Of a stretch of DNA of 64,000 nucleotides, positions 27,372 through 37,037 are shown one piece after another. The stretch covers positions 23,488-87,487 of the forward strand of contig JAJTEH010000010.1 of the NCBI GenBank assembly GCA_021298355.1, written 5' to 3'. Each line of letters starts with the position of its first letter. Position 1 is the stretch's first letter. The position numbers and the translations under genes were made by a program. Origin of the DNA: Flammeovirgaceae bacterium (GTDB lineage: Bacteria; Bacteroidota; Bacteroidia; Cytophagales; Cyclobacteriaceae). Below the pieces are notes generated by a model. It was not told the origin of the DNA. It saw only the letters and a program-made list of their open reading frames with translations, and did not search any database.

Positions 27372-28373
27372 TTATTGCCATCTGATGAGTGCACTGGCCC
27401 ATGTAAACCCGCTACCAAATGCGGCTAAGCAAAGTAAATCATTTTCTTTCAACTTTCCTTCTGCCCAGGCCTCACTTAATGCAATGGGTATAGAAGCAGC
27501 AGTTGTATTACCATAACGCATGATGTTATTGTAAACCTGATCTTCGCGTAACGATAATTTTTCCTGAATATATTGGCTTATACGCAAGTTAGCCTGGTGT
27601 GGAACCAATAAGTTAATATCCTCTTTAGTTAGGTTATTGGCGTGTAGGGCTTCGTTAATTACTTCCATAAAACGAACTACCGCGTGTTTAAACACCTGGT
27701 TGCCATTCATAACTACTTTAAATCCTGTTGTATCTAAAATCTGATCGGCTTGTCTTTCTTCGCGAGGTCTGCTGCTGCCGGGGTCTTTCACATATAATTC
27801 TTCAGCAAACCGTCCATCGGCATGCAGGTGGGTAGATAAAATTCCTTGCTTATTGGTAGCTGTTAAAACGGCCGCACCTGCTCCATCGCCAAAAATAACG
27901 GCTGTGTTTCTGCCGCGTGTGGTAACATCTAAGGCTGATGATTGAATTTCTGCGCCCACCACCAAAACAGTTTTATACATGCCCGATTTTATAAACTGAT
28001 CTGCAATGGATAAAGCATAGATAAAACCGGAACATGCGTTTTTAATATCAAGTGCTCCAATTCCTTCTAAACCTAATTCGCGTTGTAATAAAACACCAGA
28101 GCCAGGGAAATAGTAGTCGGATGTGATGGTAGCAAACACAATAAACTCAACATCCTTTTCTTTAAGCCCTGCGCGCTCCAATGCCATTCTGCTTGCTTTT
28201 GCCGCCATGTTGGCCACCGTATCTTTTTCAGGATTAAACCAACGTCTTTCTTTAATACCCGTTCGCTCAATAATCCATTCGTTGTTGGTTTCCATGAGAG
28301 ATGATAAATAATCGTTGGTGATGATTTGCTCAGGCACATGATGGCCGAGACCAGCTATCTTAGAGTATGGCAT
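27372..28373 (-). CDS. 3-oxoacyl-ACP synthase III family (FabH-like) enzyme
   Basis: 333 residues from ATG 28373. The thiolase-fold catalytic triad is complete: Cys114 in 'DIKNACSGFIYAL', His in 'LVPHQANLRISQ' and Asn in 'RYGNTTAASIPIAL'. The N-terminus 'ITNDYLSSLMETNNEWIIERTGIKERR' is standard. FabH condenses acetyl-CoA with malonyl-ACP to begin fatty acid synthesis; several paralogs in Bacteroidota instead serve specialised lipids. No fab gene lies nearby, so the paralog type is more likely, but this is inference. It is followed by a 74-residue unknown protein. Confidence 0.88.
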   Translation of the reverse strand: MPYSKIAGLGHHVPEQIITNDYLSSLMETNNEWIIERTGIKERRWFNPEKDTVANMAAKASRMALERAGLKEKDVEFIVFATITSDYYFPGSGVLLQRELGLEGIGALDIKNACSGFIYALSIADQFIKSGMYKTVLVVGAEIQSSALDVTTRGRNTAVIFGDGAGAAVLTATNKQGILSTHLHADGRFAEELYVKDPGSSRPREERQADQILDTTGFKVVMNGNQVFKHAVVRFMEVINEALHANNLTKEDINLLVPHQANLRISQYIQEKLSLREDQVYNNIMRYGNTTAASIPIALSEAWAEGKLKENDLLCLAAFGSGFTWASALIRWQ

Positions 28374-28444
28374 AATGTTTATTAGGTTGCGCAAGTTAAC
28401 GAATTGTTACCTAATGAGTGTTAGGTAGAATAAAATTATCCTAT

Positions 28445-28474
28445 AAAAAAGAAGGCTACCTGATAGTAGCCTTC
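28445..28474 (-). terminator. Terminator of ABC/peptidase operon
   Basis: GAAGGCTAC and GTAGCCTTC pair around a 6-nt loop; on the minus strand the stem is followed by six T. It lies between the ABC permease stop (28490) and the FabH-like start (28373). Confidence 0.75.
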
Positions 28475-28489
28475 TTACTTTTTAAGTTT

Positions 28490-31400
28490 TTACTTTTTTA
28501 TCAAACTCTTCGTATTGTCGTCAGAATGGCGATCGATGAGTTTATGCAAAGGATCGATGCCGGCCTTGCGCGGTTTATCTTTTACCAAAATTTTGATTTC
28601 ATTATCCTTGGTTCTGAATTTGTGTTTCTTCAAATAAATCAGGCTGTCTTTTCCTGCTTTACTTTTTCCATACACTCCAATATCAATCCAATCTTGAATA
28701 GGAATATTACTTTCAATACCAGCGCTATCGGCACGCAATTTTTCTGTAGAAAGTTTTAAGCTTACTTCATATAAACCCTTACTCTTTTCTGTATAACTCG
28801 CTTCTGTCGTTTTGTTTTCAAACAAGGTAATCGTTTCAAACATATCTGTGATAAGATACTGCAAACTATCTGGTGTTACTTGTCTGAAATATTTTAACAA
28901 ATCGGCAGAGGTAGGGTAGGGCGCATCTTTAAAGGCCCAGTCTTTTGTAAAACGTTTTAAGGCCATGTTTACGCTATCTTCTGAAATATAATCTTGTAAG
29001 GCATACATTACTAAAGAACCTTTGTTGTAATGAATATAACCTTGCGATTCAACCAAGGCTAAAGGTTGTTCCTTTTTTCTTTCGAAAGCTCGGCCACCTA
29101 AGTAACGATCGAGTTCGTATTTTAAATACTTCTCAATTATTTCCTCGCTGAATTTATTCTTCATGACCATTAGGGCAGAGTATTGCGACATGGTTTCGCT
29201 TAGCATGGCATTACCTTTTACGCCTGCTTCCATTACCTGATGACCCCACCATTGGTGAGCTACTTCGTGAGCTGTAACGTAATAAGCCATATCCAAATCT
29301 TTATCAGGATCTTCTACACGTTGTATAAATCCGATGCCTTCAGAAAAAGGAACGGTGTTGGCGAATGATTGCGCGAACGATGCATACCGTGGAAATTCCA
29401 TTATGCGCATTTGTTTAAACTGAAAGGGGCTGAAGTTTTCTTCGTAATACACCAACGCATCTTTCATACCCTGCATCATTTTATCGAGGTTGTATTCGTG
29501 TCCTTTGTGATAGTATATCTCAAGGTTAACGTCTTTCCACTTGTCGCGTTTTATTTCGTAACGCGCAGAAATCATAGAAAAGAAATTACACATGGGCGCA
29601 TCCATATCGTAGGTGAAGTAGCTGCGACCATTTTCTTCCCATTGTTTTACTAAATAACCCGGTGCAATTGCCGTTTGTCCTTTCTCTGTGCTGATTTGCA
29701 TTTTGAAATCGAGATGGTCGGCATCATCGCCAAACAAACTCATCGCCAAACCACGCGGATCGTTGCGTTCCATCATGCGCTCGCGCTCAGGTAATTTTTT
29801 CTCTTTGCGTTTATTATCATCGCTCATTTCATAATCGCGGTTGTAGCCGAGTGATGGGAAGTACCCGTTATTAAAAAATGTTCCGTTAAAAATTACTTGC
29901 GTATTCGAGTTTGAGTTTTCTACAAAGCCATTGGTTAAGAAAACTGTTTTAAAATCCATGCGCAAGCTATCTCCGGGTTGCAAAGGTGTTTCGAGTGCGT
30001 AAATGGTGTATTTAAAATCATCATATTTTTTGCTGATGCCATTTTTCTTATCGAAGCGGATGTACTCGTTTTTTACTTCCGATTCAGGATTTTCCTGTAT
30101 GTGAATTTCGCTGATAGGTTGATTGGTTTTGTTCTTCAAAATAAAATAACCTTCGGCAGTAAAATCTCTTTTTGATGGATAGATATCAACCTTTAAATCA
30201 ATTTTGGTGATACGAGGCTGCGCAATGAATTCGAATTTCTTTAATTCTTTTTCGTATGCAATTTGTCTTTCTTCCTGATCATCAGAGTTAGCATACCTAT
30301 TCAGAATATTTGTATTGTAAAAAATATAAAATCCTGAGCTGATAAAAATGACAAAGCCCGATGCCAGTAGTAAAACAAGAGGTCGGTTTAAACGGAGTTT
30401 ACCACTTTTCCAACGCATATTCATTACTGCTTCGGAACCTCGCACAGAGAAAACAACTGCGATAGCGAAAAGGATAACAACAAAAGCAAACCAATATACC
30501 TGGAACCAGGTAAAAGGTGTAACAAAGTGGCCGTACACATTCATATCAGAATAAGTACCCAAGCTTCCGTTTCCGAATTGAAAGAGTGGATGTTCTAAAC
30601 CAATCTGGCTAAAGAAAATAACCATGATAAAGAAAGCAATAGAAACAGCAAATCCTAAGAATTTATTGTTAACCATTACCTGAATGAAAATAGAAAGTAA
30701 TGTGTACAACACAAGGAAGGCGAGTGTTTCGGTATATAAACTACCGAAGTAGATACCTAATTCGAATTTATAATACCCATAGCTGGCTTGGATGATAACA
30801 CCACAAACAATTAAACCAAACAATAAAACACAATACACTAAAATTAGCCCAACAAACTTGGATACCAGTTGGATAAAGTCTGGCATGGGCATGGCATCAA
30901 TAATCAAATTTAATTTCACTGCTCTTTCTTTCCAGACTAATTCGCCCGTATAGAGCACCGTGATGATGACAAAAAACAAATTAAATCCACTTAACAACCC
31001 AAGAATGGAGTACGTGGTAGGATAGGATTTCGTTCCGTATAATTCGTTTAAGTTTACTGCATTTAAGAACATCAGCAACATACCTGCAATTACAATGGCG
31101 ATAAATGGTATTTCTCTGAACACCATTTTAAAGTAGAAGAAGGTAAGTTTTAAAAACTGTTTTACATAAGTAGAACCGGTAACAATTTGCTTAGCCACCG
31201 GAATAATCACCGATTCCGAACGAATTAATTGTTTTTCTTCTTTAATAGGTTTTGGTTTGAATAAACTGTTTTGCACTACATTAAACTTAAAGGCAAAATG
31301 CGTGATAACAAGAATAAGAATACCCGCACCAACCCAAATTAATCTATTGAATAAAATCGGACCTTGTAAGGGAATTTGTAATGCATTACGTTCTCCGGGT

Positions 31401-32071
31401 GTCCAATACTCTGTGTAAAAATTAAAGGCTCGTACACCGAAAGGATCAATTAAAGAAGCAATTTCTTTTTGTTCTAAATCGCGCAGCATCGACTGACTCG
31501 CCAAGTAAAGCACGAGTAATAAAATACCTTGCGTGTAAATCACAATTGATTTTCTACTTAGTGCACCACTCGCAAAAAAGATGGCTCCCGTAAAAAACAT
31601 ATTGGGCACAACAAATACAAAGAAAGGTTGCCAGTAGGTAAGTAAGTTAAACGGTAATAACCGATCTGCCTCGCGGGTTGGCCAAATATCGCCTAACATA
31701 AAGGCAATGGGTAAACTCGTAGCTACTAAAAGCAACACAACAAAACTTCCCCAGAATCTTCCCATTAAATAATTAAACTTTTTAATAGGCGTGCTAAACA
31801 TGATGGCCTCCGTATTGTGTTCGAAATCTCTTAACACAGCAACTCCCATAATAGCCGATGAAATGAGTGTGAAAAATACGCTCATTATCAAAATCATTTG
31901 TGCAATAACAATGGGCGCGTTTTCTTTTACCTGACCAACCGCTCCGCCTATTTGTACAACATCCGTTGTAACGGCTGCAAAGCAAAGTAAAAACATGATG
32001 GCGAAGTACACATAGTTAGCAGCGCGCGCTTTTCTATAACTGAGCTCGAAAGCAAAAATATCTTTAAACAT
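28490..32071 (-). CDS. ABC transporter permease fused to M1 aminopeptidase
   Basis: 1193 residues. The first half (about 1-600) has some 12 hydrophobic segments in two sets, like ABC-2 type permeases ('FEHNTEAIMFSTPIKKFNYLMGRFWGS', 'LVWKERAVKLNLIIDAMP'). The second half is an M1 metallopeptidase with HEVAH at residues 935-939 and a downstream Glu in 'NAMLSETMSQYSAL', a full zinc site. The last residues are Lys-rich. The ATPase partner lies 8 bp upstream. Such fusions are known in Bacteroidota; the peptidase half is predicted to sit outside the cytoplasm and may act on exported or incoming peptides. What is moved is unknown. Confidence 0.9.
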   Translation of the reverse strand: MFKDIFAFELSYRKARAANYVYFAIMFLLCFAAVTTDVVQIGGAVGQVKENAPIVIAQMILIMSVFFTLISSAIMGVAVLRDFEHNTEAIMFSTPIKKFNYLMGRFWGSFVVLLLVATSLPIAFMLGDIWPTREADRLLPFNLLTYWQPFFVFVVPNMFFTGAIFFASGALSRKSIVIYTQGILLLVLYLASQSMLRDLEQKEIASLIDPFGVRAFNFYTEYWTPGERNALQIPLQGPILFNRLIWVGAGILILVITHFAFKFNVVQNSLFKPKPIKEEKQLIRSESVIIPVAKQIVTGSTYVKQFLKLTFFYFKMVFREIPFIAIVIAGMLLMFLNAVNLNELYGTKSYPTTYSILGLLSGFNLFFVIITVLYTGELVWKERAVKLNLIIDAMPMPDFIQLVSKFVGLILVYCVLLFGLIVCGVIIQASYGYYKFELGIYFGSLYTETLAFLVLYTLLSIFIQVMVNNKFLGFAVSIAFFIMVIFFSQIGLEHPLFQFGNGSLGTYSDMNVYGHFVTPFTWFQVYWFAFVVILFAIAVVFSVRGSEAVMNMRWKSGKLRLNRPLVLLLASGFVIFISSGFYIFYNTNILNRYANSDDQEERQIAYEKELKKFEFIAQPRITKIDLKVDIYPSKRDFTAEGYFILKNKTNQPISEIHIQENPESEVKNEYIRFDKKNGISKKYDDFKYTIYALETPLQPGDSLRMDFKTVFLTNGFVENSNSNTQVIFNGTFFNNGYFPSLGYNRDYEMSDDNKRKEKKLPERERMMERNDPRGLAMSLFGDDADHLDFKMQISTEKGQTAIAPGYLVKQWEENGRSYFTYDMDAPMCNFFSMISARYEIKRDKWKDVNLEIYYHKGHEYNLDKMMQGMKDALVYYEENFSPFQFKQMRIMEFPRYASFAQSFANTVPFSEGIGFIQRVEDPDKDLDMAYYVTAHEVAHQWWGHQVMEAGVKGNAMLSETMSQYSALMVMKNKFSEEIIEKYLKYELDRYLGGRAFERKKEQPLALVESQGYIHYNKGSLVMYALQDYISEDSVNMALKRFTKDWAFKDAPYPTSADLLKYFRQVTPDSLQYLITDMFETITLFENKTTEASYTEKSKGLYEVSLKLSTEKLRADSAGIESNIPIQDWIDIGVYGKSKAGKDSLIYLKKHKFRTKDNEIKILVKDKPRKAGIDPLHKLIDRHSDDNTKSLIKK

Positions 32072-32079
32072 AGCGTTAA

Positions 32080-32970
32080 TTAGTTAGTAGCTAAAACATT
32101 TTGTTTTCCAAAAATGAGCGAGAAGTAAACATCTTCCAGATCGGCTTCTGTTTTCTGAAACCCTTCGGGTGCGCTATCTTCATTGTATACGGTTATTTCC
32201 GGGCGGCCGGCAATTAATCTTTCTGAAATAACGGTGTACTGATTTCTGAATTCTTCCAGTTGATTTTTCTCAATTCTTCTCTTCCAAACTTTACCACTTA
32301 CGGAAGCGATAGCATCTAACGGATTGCCTTTGTATAATACTTCGCCATTGTTGATGATGGCCATATCGGTACATAATTCTTTTACATCTTCCACAATGTG
32401 TGTAGAAAGAATAACGATGGTGTTCTCTCCGATTTCTGAAAGCAGGTTTAAGAACCTGTTTCTTTCTGCGGGATCGAGCCCGGCAGTGGGCTCATCTACA
32501 ATAATTAATTTAGGATTGGCTATTAACGCTTGTGCAATACCGAAGCGTTGTTTCATACCCCCGCTGTACCCGCCCAGATTTTTATTCTTGGCCTTCCACA
32601 AATTGGTTTTGTGCAACAAGGCTTCTACTAATTCTTTTCTTTCTTTTTTATTTCTAATCCCTTTTAAAACAGCTAAATGATCGAGTAAGGTTACTGCATC
32701 TACCTTAGGGTATACTCCAAACTCTTGCGGTAAATAGCCTAGAATTTTTCTAACTTCTTCTTTTTGGGTTAATACATTTAAATCGCCTAATGTTATGGTA
32801 CCTGTATCTGCCTCTTGTAGGGTTGCAATGGTGCGCATTAAAGAAGATTTGCCTGCGCCATTTGGGCCTAATAGGCCAAACATTCCCTGGTTGATGGTTA
32901 ATGTAACACCTTTTAAAGCTTGTACGCCATTGGCGTATGTTTTGGTAAGATTATCGATAATGAGTTGCAT
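32080..32970 (-). CDS. ABC transporter ATP-binding protein
   Basis: 296 residues. Walker A 'LLGPNGAGKSSLM' (about 33-45), Q-loop 'LGYLPQEFGVYP', signature 'YSGGMKQRFGIAQAL', Walker B 'LIIVDEPTAGLDPAE' and the switch His in 'IVILSTHIVEDV'. The type is that of drug, lantibiotic or Gld-like ABC-2 exporters. The C-terminal 80 residues form the usual small accessory domain. It ends 8 bp before the permease/peptidase gene, with which it forms a two-gene operon closed by the hairpin at 28445-28474. Confidence 0.93.
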   Translation of the reverse strand: MQLIIDNLTKTYANGVQALKGVTLTINQGMFGLLGPNGAGKSSLMRTIATLQEADTGTITLGDLNVLTQKEEVRKILGYLPQEFGVYPKVDAVTLLDHLAVLKGIRNKKERKELVEALLHKTNLWKAKNKNLGGYSGGMKQRFGIAQALIANPKLIIVDEPTAGLDPAERNRFLNLLSEIGENTIVILSTHIVEDVKELCTDMAIINNGEVLYKGNPLDAIASVSGKVWKRRIEKNQLEEFRNQYTVISERLIAGRPEITVYNEDSAPEGFQKTEADLEDVYFSLIFGKQNVLATN

Positions 32971-33036
32971 GGATAGATTGAATTTACAGAGTATGTAGCG
33001 TTTGTGGCGAAAATGTTACACCAAATAGGCTAAAAA

Positions 33037-33069
33037 CAAAAAAACTCCACATAAAGCAGAGTTTTTTTT
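33037..33069 (-). terminator. Terminator downstream of the 33088-33504 gene
   Basis: AAAAAAACTC and GAGTTTTTTT flank an 11-nt loop; T-runs occur on both strands. It follows the minus-strand gene at 33088 directly. Confidence 0.6.
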
Positions 33070-33087
33070 ATAACTAAAAGAGGTGGC

Positions 33088-33504
33088 CTAGTTAAGCGTT
33101 GGTTCCATAAAGCAAAGCAATTCATATTTCAACTTATCGAATTGCATGGAGAATTGGGTTAGCTCGTCCATCAGGCCTTTATGTTCATTAAAGTAGCTGT
33201 TATCAGACTCATCGTTGTTTTTAAGAATGTGGGCCAAACTGGCTTCGTGTTTTCTTAATTTAGAAACAAAGGTATCTATAACTTCTCCGCCATAGTAGGT
33301 TATCAAATTCTGAAAATGACTAATTCTCTTTTTATCTTCCTCTACTTGAAATACCGAAGAGCGAGTGTCTAATAACTTCTGAAAAAATTTTATTTCGCAT
33401 TTCCAGAGTTCCGTAGCAGATTGCCAGGCGAGGCTTTGCTTGTGCATATCAATTAAACTTGATTGCAAAATATACTTGTTGGTGGTGCTTAGTATGGATA
33501 TCAT
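33088..33504 (-). CDS. Helical cytoplasmic protein of unknown function
   Basis: 138 residues, predicted all alpha, no signal peptide. Three long helices can be drawn: 'MHKQSLAWQSATELWKCEIKFFQKLL', 'VEEDKKRISHFQNLITYYGGEVIDTFVSKLRKHEASLAHIL' region (about 54-94), and 'LMDELTQFSMQFDKLKYELL'. Such bundles occur in small stress or regulatory proteins of Bacteroidota, but I recognise no family. It is monocistronic and divergent from the CBS-domain gene 175 bp away. Confidence 0.7.
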   Translation of the reverse strand: MISILSTTNKYILQSSLIDMHKQSLAWQSATELWKCEIKFFQKLLDTRSSVFQVEEDKKRISHFQNLITYYGGEVIDTFVSKLRKHEASLAHILKNNDESDNSYFNEHKGLMDELTQFSMQFDKLKYELLCFMEPTLN

Positions 33505-33679
33505 AACCGTTTGATTTTGATATGAAGGTATATTAATAGCAAATTTTTTTTCCTGACCATTATCAAGACTTGCTCCAACAACTGACTATTTTTTTCTGAT
33601 TCCTGTCAGCGTTAGGGCTGACTCAACTCATGCTTGAGAAAGTTAGCTATGCGTATGTTTGTTCGTAATCTTTTACGAT

Positions 33680-34096
33680 ATGAAAAAACGCGAACCAGTT
33701 TCCCACATTATGACACAACATGTGTTTTCGGTGGAAGAACACGAATCGTTAGAGAAAGTAATGGCTATTTTTCGAAAGCATAAAATCAGACATCTGCCTG
33801 TAACCAAAAACGGAGAGATAAGTGGCATGATTAGCAGCACAGATATTAATCGGTTAACGTTTGGTCGTTTATTCGAAAATCAAGACGAAGTAGATGAAGC
33901 GATTTTACACATGTTGAGAATTCCGCAGGTGATGACCGAAAAACCGAAAACAATTTCTTCAGATACAACCATTATGGAAACGGCTGAACTATTTTCGAAG
34001 GAAGATTATCATGCTTTGCCTGTGGTAGATAATCATCAGTTGAAAGGAATAGTAACCACAACCGATGTAATTCGTTTTTTGCTTGATCAATATTGA
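33680..34096 (+). CDS. Two-CBS-domain protein
   Basis: 138 residues from ATG 33680 ('MKKREPVSHIMTQHVFSVEE'); the frame extends to 33659 without support. Two CBS motifs are clear: 'LEKVMAIFRKHKIRHLPVTKNGEISGMISSTDINR' region (about 25-60) and 'IMETAELFSKEDYHALPVVDNHQLKGIVTTTDVIRFLL' region (about 100-137). A CBS pair forms a Bateman module that binds adenine nucleotides. With nothing else attached it may act as an energy sensor for a partner protein. It is monocistronic, ended by the hairpin at 34120-34150. Confidence 0.9.
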   Translation: MKKREPVSHIMTQHVFSVEEHESLEKVMAIFRKHKIRHLPVTKNGEISGMISSTDINRLTFGRLFENQDEVDEAILHMLRIPQVMTEKPKTISSDTTIMETAELFSKEDYHALPVVDNHQLKGIVTTTDVIRFLLDQY

Positions 34097-34119
34097 TTTA
34101 GGTTTATGTTTAATGAAAA

Positions 34120-34150
34120 GAGGCTGTCTCAGTTGAGCAGCCTCTTTTTT
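34120..34150. terminator. Bidirectional terminator between convergent genes
   Basis: GAGGCTG-CTCA-TGAG-CAGCCTC nested stem followed by TTTTTT on the plus strand and AAAAG on the left. It separates the CBS gene from the M1 peptidase gene. Confidence 0.8.
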
Positions 34151-34169
34151 ATCTAATTTAACTTAAAAA

Positions 34170-36026
34170 TTATCGCGCTTTGTAATCGAAGTCTTTGATA
34201 AGCGCAATTTCCACTTTATTATTTTTTCTTTCTACATCGGCCATTCTAAGGGATGGATCAATTTCGATCGATAGTATATCGCTTATTTTATACGATAACG
34301 TAGTAGTATACGTTGGATAAACCCACGGCCATGCTTCTGCGTTTGTTCTTTTCATGTTGGTGTTTTCAGTGGGTTTATTACCGAGTGTTTCGTTAAGTGG
34401 GATGTAAAGCATTTCTTTGCTTCCATCTTTTAAAGTAATAACAACATCTAAAGGCATAGGGAAATCGCCCACACGCTCGAAAGTAATTTGTGTTCCGTTT
34501 TCTTTACCAGTTATTTGTTTAATGCCATAATCAATTTTCTTTGTTGTGTTTACCCAATAATTCAAATACCAACTTAATTGTAAACCACTTTGTTTCTCCA
34601 TGATGCGGATAAAATCAACAGGTTCCGGATGTTTAAATTTCCAGGTGTTGTAAAACCTGCACATGCCAATGTAAAAGTTTTCTTCGCCTACAACGTATTT
34701 TAATTGTTGCAAGAAAACAGTTCCCATGGAATAGGCTGCAATGGAATAAGCACGGTTGGTGTTGTAATGATCGGAGTGTTGACTAATCGGTTCTTGTAAA
34801 CCACTTTTCACTAAGGCGAAGTAAGCTTGATAGCTTCCATCGTGCGAACGTGCCACATCTTTACCCGACATGTTGGCTTCTGATTCTTGTGAGGTGAAGT
34901 CGGTAAAACCTTCGTCTATCCAAGGATACAATGCTTCGTTAGATGCCAACACGCCTTGGTACCAACTATGCGATACTTCGTGCGCCATTACACCAACTAA
35001 ACTTCCTAAATTTCTTTCGCCTGTAATTAAAGTACACATCGGATATTCCATACCACCATCGCCACCTTGAATGATAGAGTATGTTTCGTATGGGTATTTA
35101 CCAAATGTTTTATTCATGAATTCGAAATGTTTTACTGCATAGAATTTTAATTCTTTCCAGTTCTCTGCTGTTTTATCATTTTTCTGATAAAAGAAATGCA
35201 ACAGAGGTCCGTTCGGAACTTGCGCTGTTTCGTGCGTGTAATCCGGGTCGGCAGCAAAAGCAAAATCGATTACATTCTTCGCTACAAAATGCCAGGTAAG
35301 ATTTCCGTTTGGTTTTTTTACGGTTGTACCTTGCTTTTCGTATCCATAGCCTACTTTATCGGCATTCATTAACACACCGGTTCCGCCAATTACATACGTT
35401 GGGTCGAGAGTAATTTTTACATCGAAATCTCCCCATACACCATGAAACTCTCTGGCTACATATTGGTAGGCGTGCCATCCTCTGAAATCATACTCAGCCA
35501 TTTTAGGATACCATTGTGTCATCGAATAGGCTATACCTTCTTTGCTATCGCGTCCTGATCTTCTGATTTGGATGGGAACTTGTGCTTCGAAAGTCATATC
35601 GAAAACAGTTTTGGTATTGGGTAAAATAGCTTTAGGTAATGTTACTTCCAGAATAGTGCCATTCACCACATACTTTGTGTCTTTACCATCTTGTTTTAAA
35701 GAGAGTATGTGTTGATAGCCGATTTCATTGTCTTTTAACTTAGCAATTCTATCGCCAACGCGCGGATCGGGATCTTGAATGTTGCGCGAGCGTACATCCA
35801 TCATGCTGCCGGGTTGAAAGGCATTAAAGAAAAGATGGTAATACACTTTGGTAAGTGTGTCTTTAGAATTATTGTAGTAAACTAATTTTTGGGTACCATT
35901 TACTTTGTGTGTGCGCACATCGAGTTGAACGTCCATCGTGTATTCTGCTCTTTGTTGCCAGCGAAAATCCTGAGCAAGTGCAGAAGATATGATGCAAGTA
36001 AGCATCAGGCATAGTATACATCTCAT
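34170..36026 (-). CDS. Exported M1-family metallopeptidase
   Basis: 618 residues with a signal peptide (residues 1-18, ending ALAQ). The zinc site is HEVSH near residue 349 ('VMAHEVSHSWYQG') with the distal Glu in 'WIDEGFTDF'. The substrate-binding GxMEN-type motif reads 'GGDGGMEYPMCTL', so Asn is replaced by Tyr, common in this Bacteroidota subgroup. It should act in the periplasm or at the surface as an aminopeptidase or related enzyme. It has no C-terminal sorting domain. A predicted barrel protein ends 40 bp upstream on the same strand. Confidence 0.92.
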   Translation of the reverse strand: MRCILCLMLTCIISSALAQDFRWQQRAEYTMDVQLDVRTHKVNGTQKLVYYNNSKDTLTKVYYHLFFNAFQPGSMMDVRSRNIQDPDPRVGDRIAKLKDNEIGYQHILSLKQDGKDTKYVVNGTILEVTLPKAILPNTKTVFDMTFEAQVPIQIRRSGRDSKEGIAYSMTQWYPKMAEYDFRGWHAYQYVAREFHGVWGDFDVKITLDPTYVIGGTGVLMNADKVGYGYEKQGTTVKKPNGNLTWHFVAKNVIDFAFAADPDYTHETAQVPNGPLLHFFYQKNDKTAENWKELKFYAVKHFEFMNKTFGKYPYETYSIIQGGDGGMEYPMCTLITGERNLGSLVGVMAHEVSHSWYQGVLASNEALYPWIDEGFTDFTSQESEANMSGKDVARSHDGSYQAYFALVKSGLQEPISQHSDHYNTNRAYSIAAYSMGTVFLQQLKYVVGEENFYIGMCRFYNTWKFKHPEPVDFIRIMEKQSGLQLSWYLNYWVNTTKKIDYGIKQITGKENGTQITFERVGDFPMPLDVVITLKDGSKEMLYIPLNETLGNKPTENTNMKRTNAEAWPWVYPTYTTTLSYKISDILSIEIDPSLRMADVERKNNKVEIALIKDFDYKAR

Positions 36027-36065
36027 AGGTAGATAATTAACAAGTAATAATAAAGAATGCCGGGC

Positions 36066-37016
36066 TTAATCCCAAAGGTTTTTGTTTTTGCGCAGGCTTA
36101 TTGTATATGAAAGGTTTGCAGAAAAGAAACTGCTTTCGGATAACACCAAAGTTTCGGATGGCAATGCCTTAGGTATGTGATAGGCATAAGAGAACATGAA
36201 GTTCCATTTTTTATACGTAATGCTTACAGGAAAGTTAAGGGCAACATTCATGATGCCAAACTCATGTATTTCTTTTTCTACGATAGAAAATCTACTTCCG
36301 TATTTCTGTATGTTCTGCAAAGCCTCGCGAATGGTTTTGGGTTCTACATACTCGGTGAGGTAAAATTTCTCATCGCCATAGAGTAAAGAAACGGAAGGAA
36401 AAAATGCAATGCGTTTGATGCCTTTCCAATTTCGTTTTTGCAAGGTTACGCCTAAGGATGGTAGTAAACGATGGGCGTGCTTATCGCCTGTATAAAATAA
36501 ATAATTAAGATTGAAATTGATAAACTTATAATCGAAAGAAGGGGTGATAGTCCATGAATTGGTATAGGGTATATAACTATTTTCATCGAACCGATACAGG
36601 TAACGATCGTAACCGGCCATTACAGAAAAATAAGAATTGAATACATGCATATAGCCCAGCGATAATGTGGTAAGATAATATTCCAGAACGATGTCATCGC
36701 TCCAGTATCCGCTTACATCGGCAAACAAACCAAAGCTGGAAAAGTAGGAGAGAGAAGGGGCAAGGCCAAAATTTTCGAAACCCATAGTTCTTCCTGCGGC
36801 CAGTATATTGCTGTTGTATCCTAACCTGAAACTTAGTTGATGATCGAGTTTATCTTCTGCCAGCAGTATGCTATCTATCAAATTAAAAATGGCAAGAGAA
36901 TCGCTTCCGCTTAAGAATAATGAATCGGTTTGTATAAAAACGCTGTCAGCATCCTGACTTTTTACAGACAAGGATGCTGAAATACTAACCCAAAAAAGTA
37001 AAATGAGTTTTTTCAT
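36066..37016 (-). CDS. Predicted outer-membrane beta-barrel protein of unknown function
   Basis: 316 residues with a signal peptide (ending VKSQ, residue 20), a short Ser/Asp-rich linker, then about 240 residues of alternating aromatic and polar strands ('LSFRLGYNSNILAAG', 'LAPSLSYFSSFGLFADVSGYW', 'TLSLGYMHVFNSYFSVMAGYDRY' region) ending in a strand pair with aromatic residues. This fits a small outer-membrane barrel. I know no named family. It lies 21 bp downstream of the Spy-like gene, so it may belong to the ECF sigma operon. Confidence 0.72.
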   Translation of the reverse strand: MKKLILLFWVSISASLSVKSQDADSVFIQTDSLFLSGSDSLAIFNLIDSILLAEDKLDHQLSFRLGYNSNILAAGRTMGFENFGLAPSLSYFSSFGLFADVSGYWSDDIVLEYYLTTLSLGYMHVFNSYFSVMAGYDRYLYRFDENSYIPYTNSWTITPSFDYKFINFNLNYLFYTGDKHAHRLLPSLGVTLQKRNWKGIKRIAFFPSVSLLYGDEKFYLTEYVEPKTIREALQNIQKYGSRFSIVEKEIHEFGIMNVALNFPVSITYKKWNFMFSYAYHIPKALPSETLVLSESSFFSANLSYTISLRKNKNLWD

Positions 37017-37037
37017 GCAGCCGGTTAAGGCTTACTT

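Noticed and set aside
28418..28759. 113-residue plus-strand ORF
   Set aside because: It overlaps the terminator and the 3' end of the ABC/peptidase gene on the other strand and has no family features.
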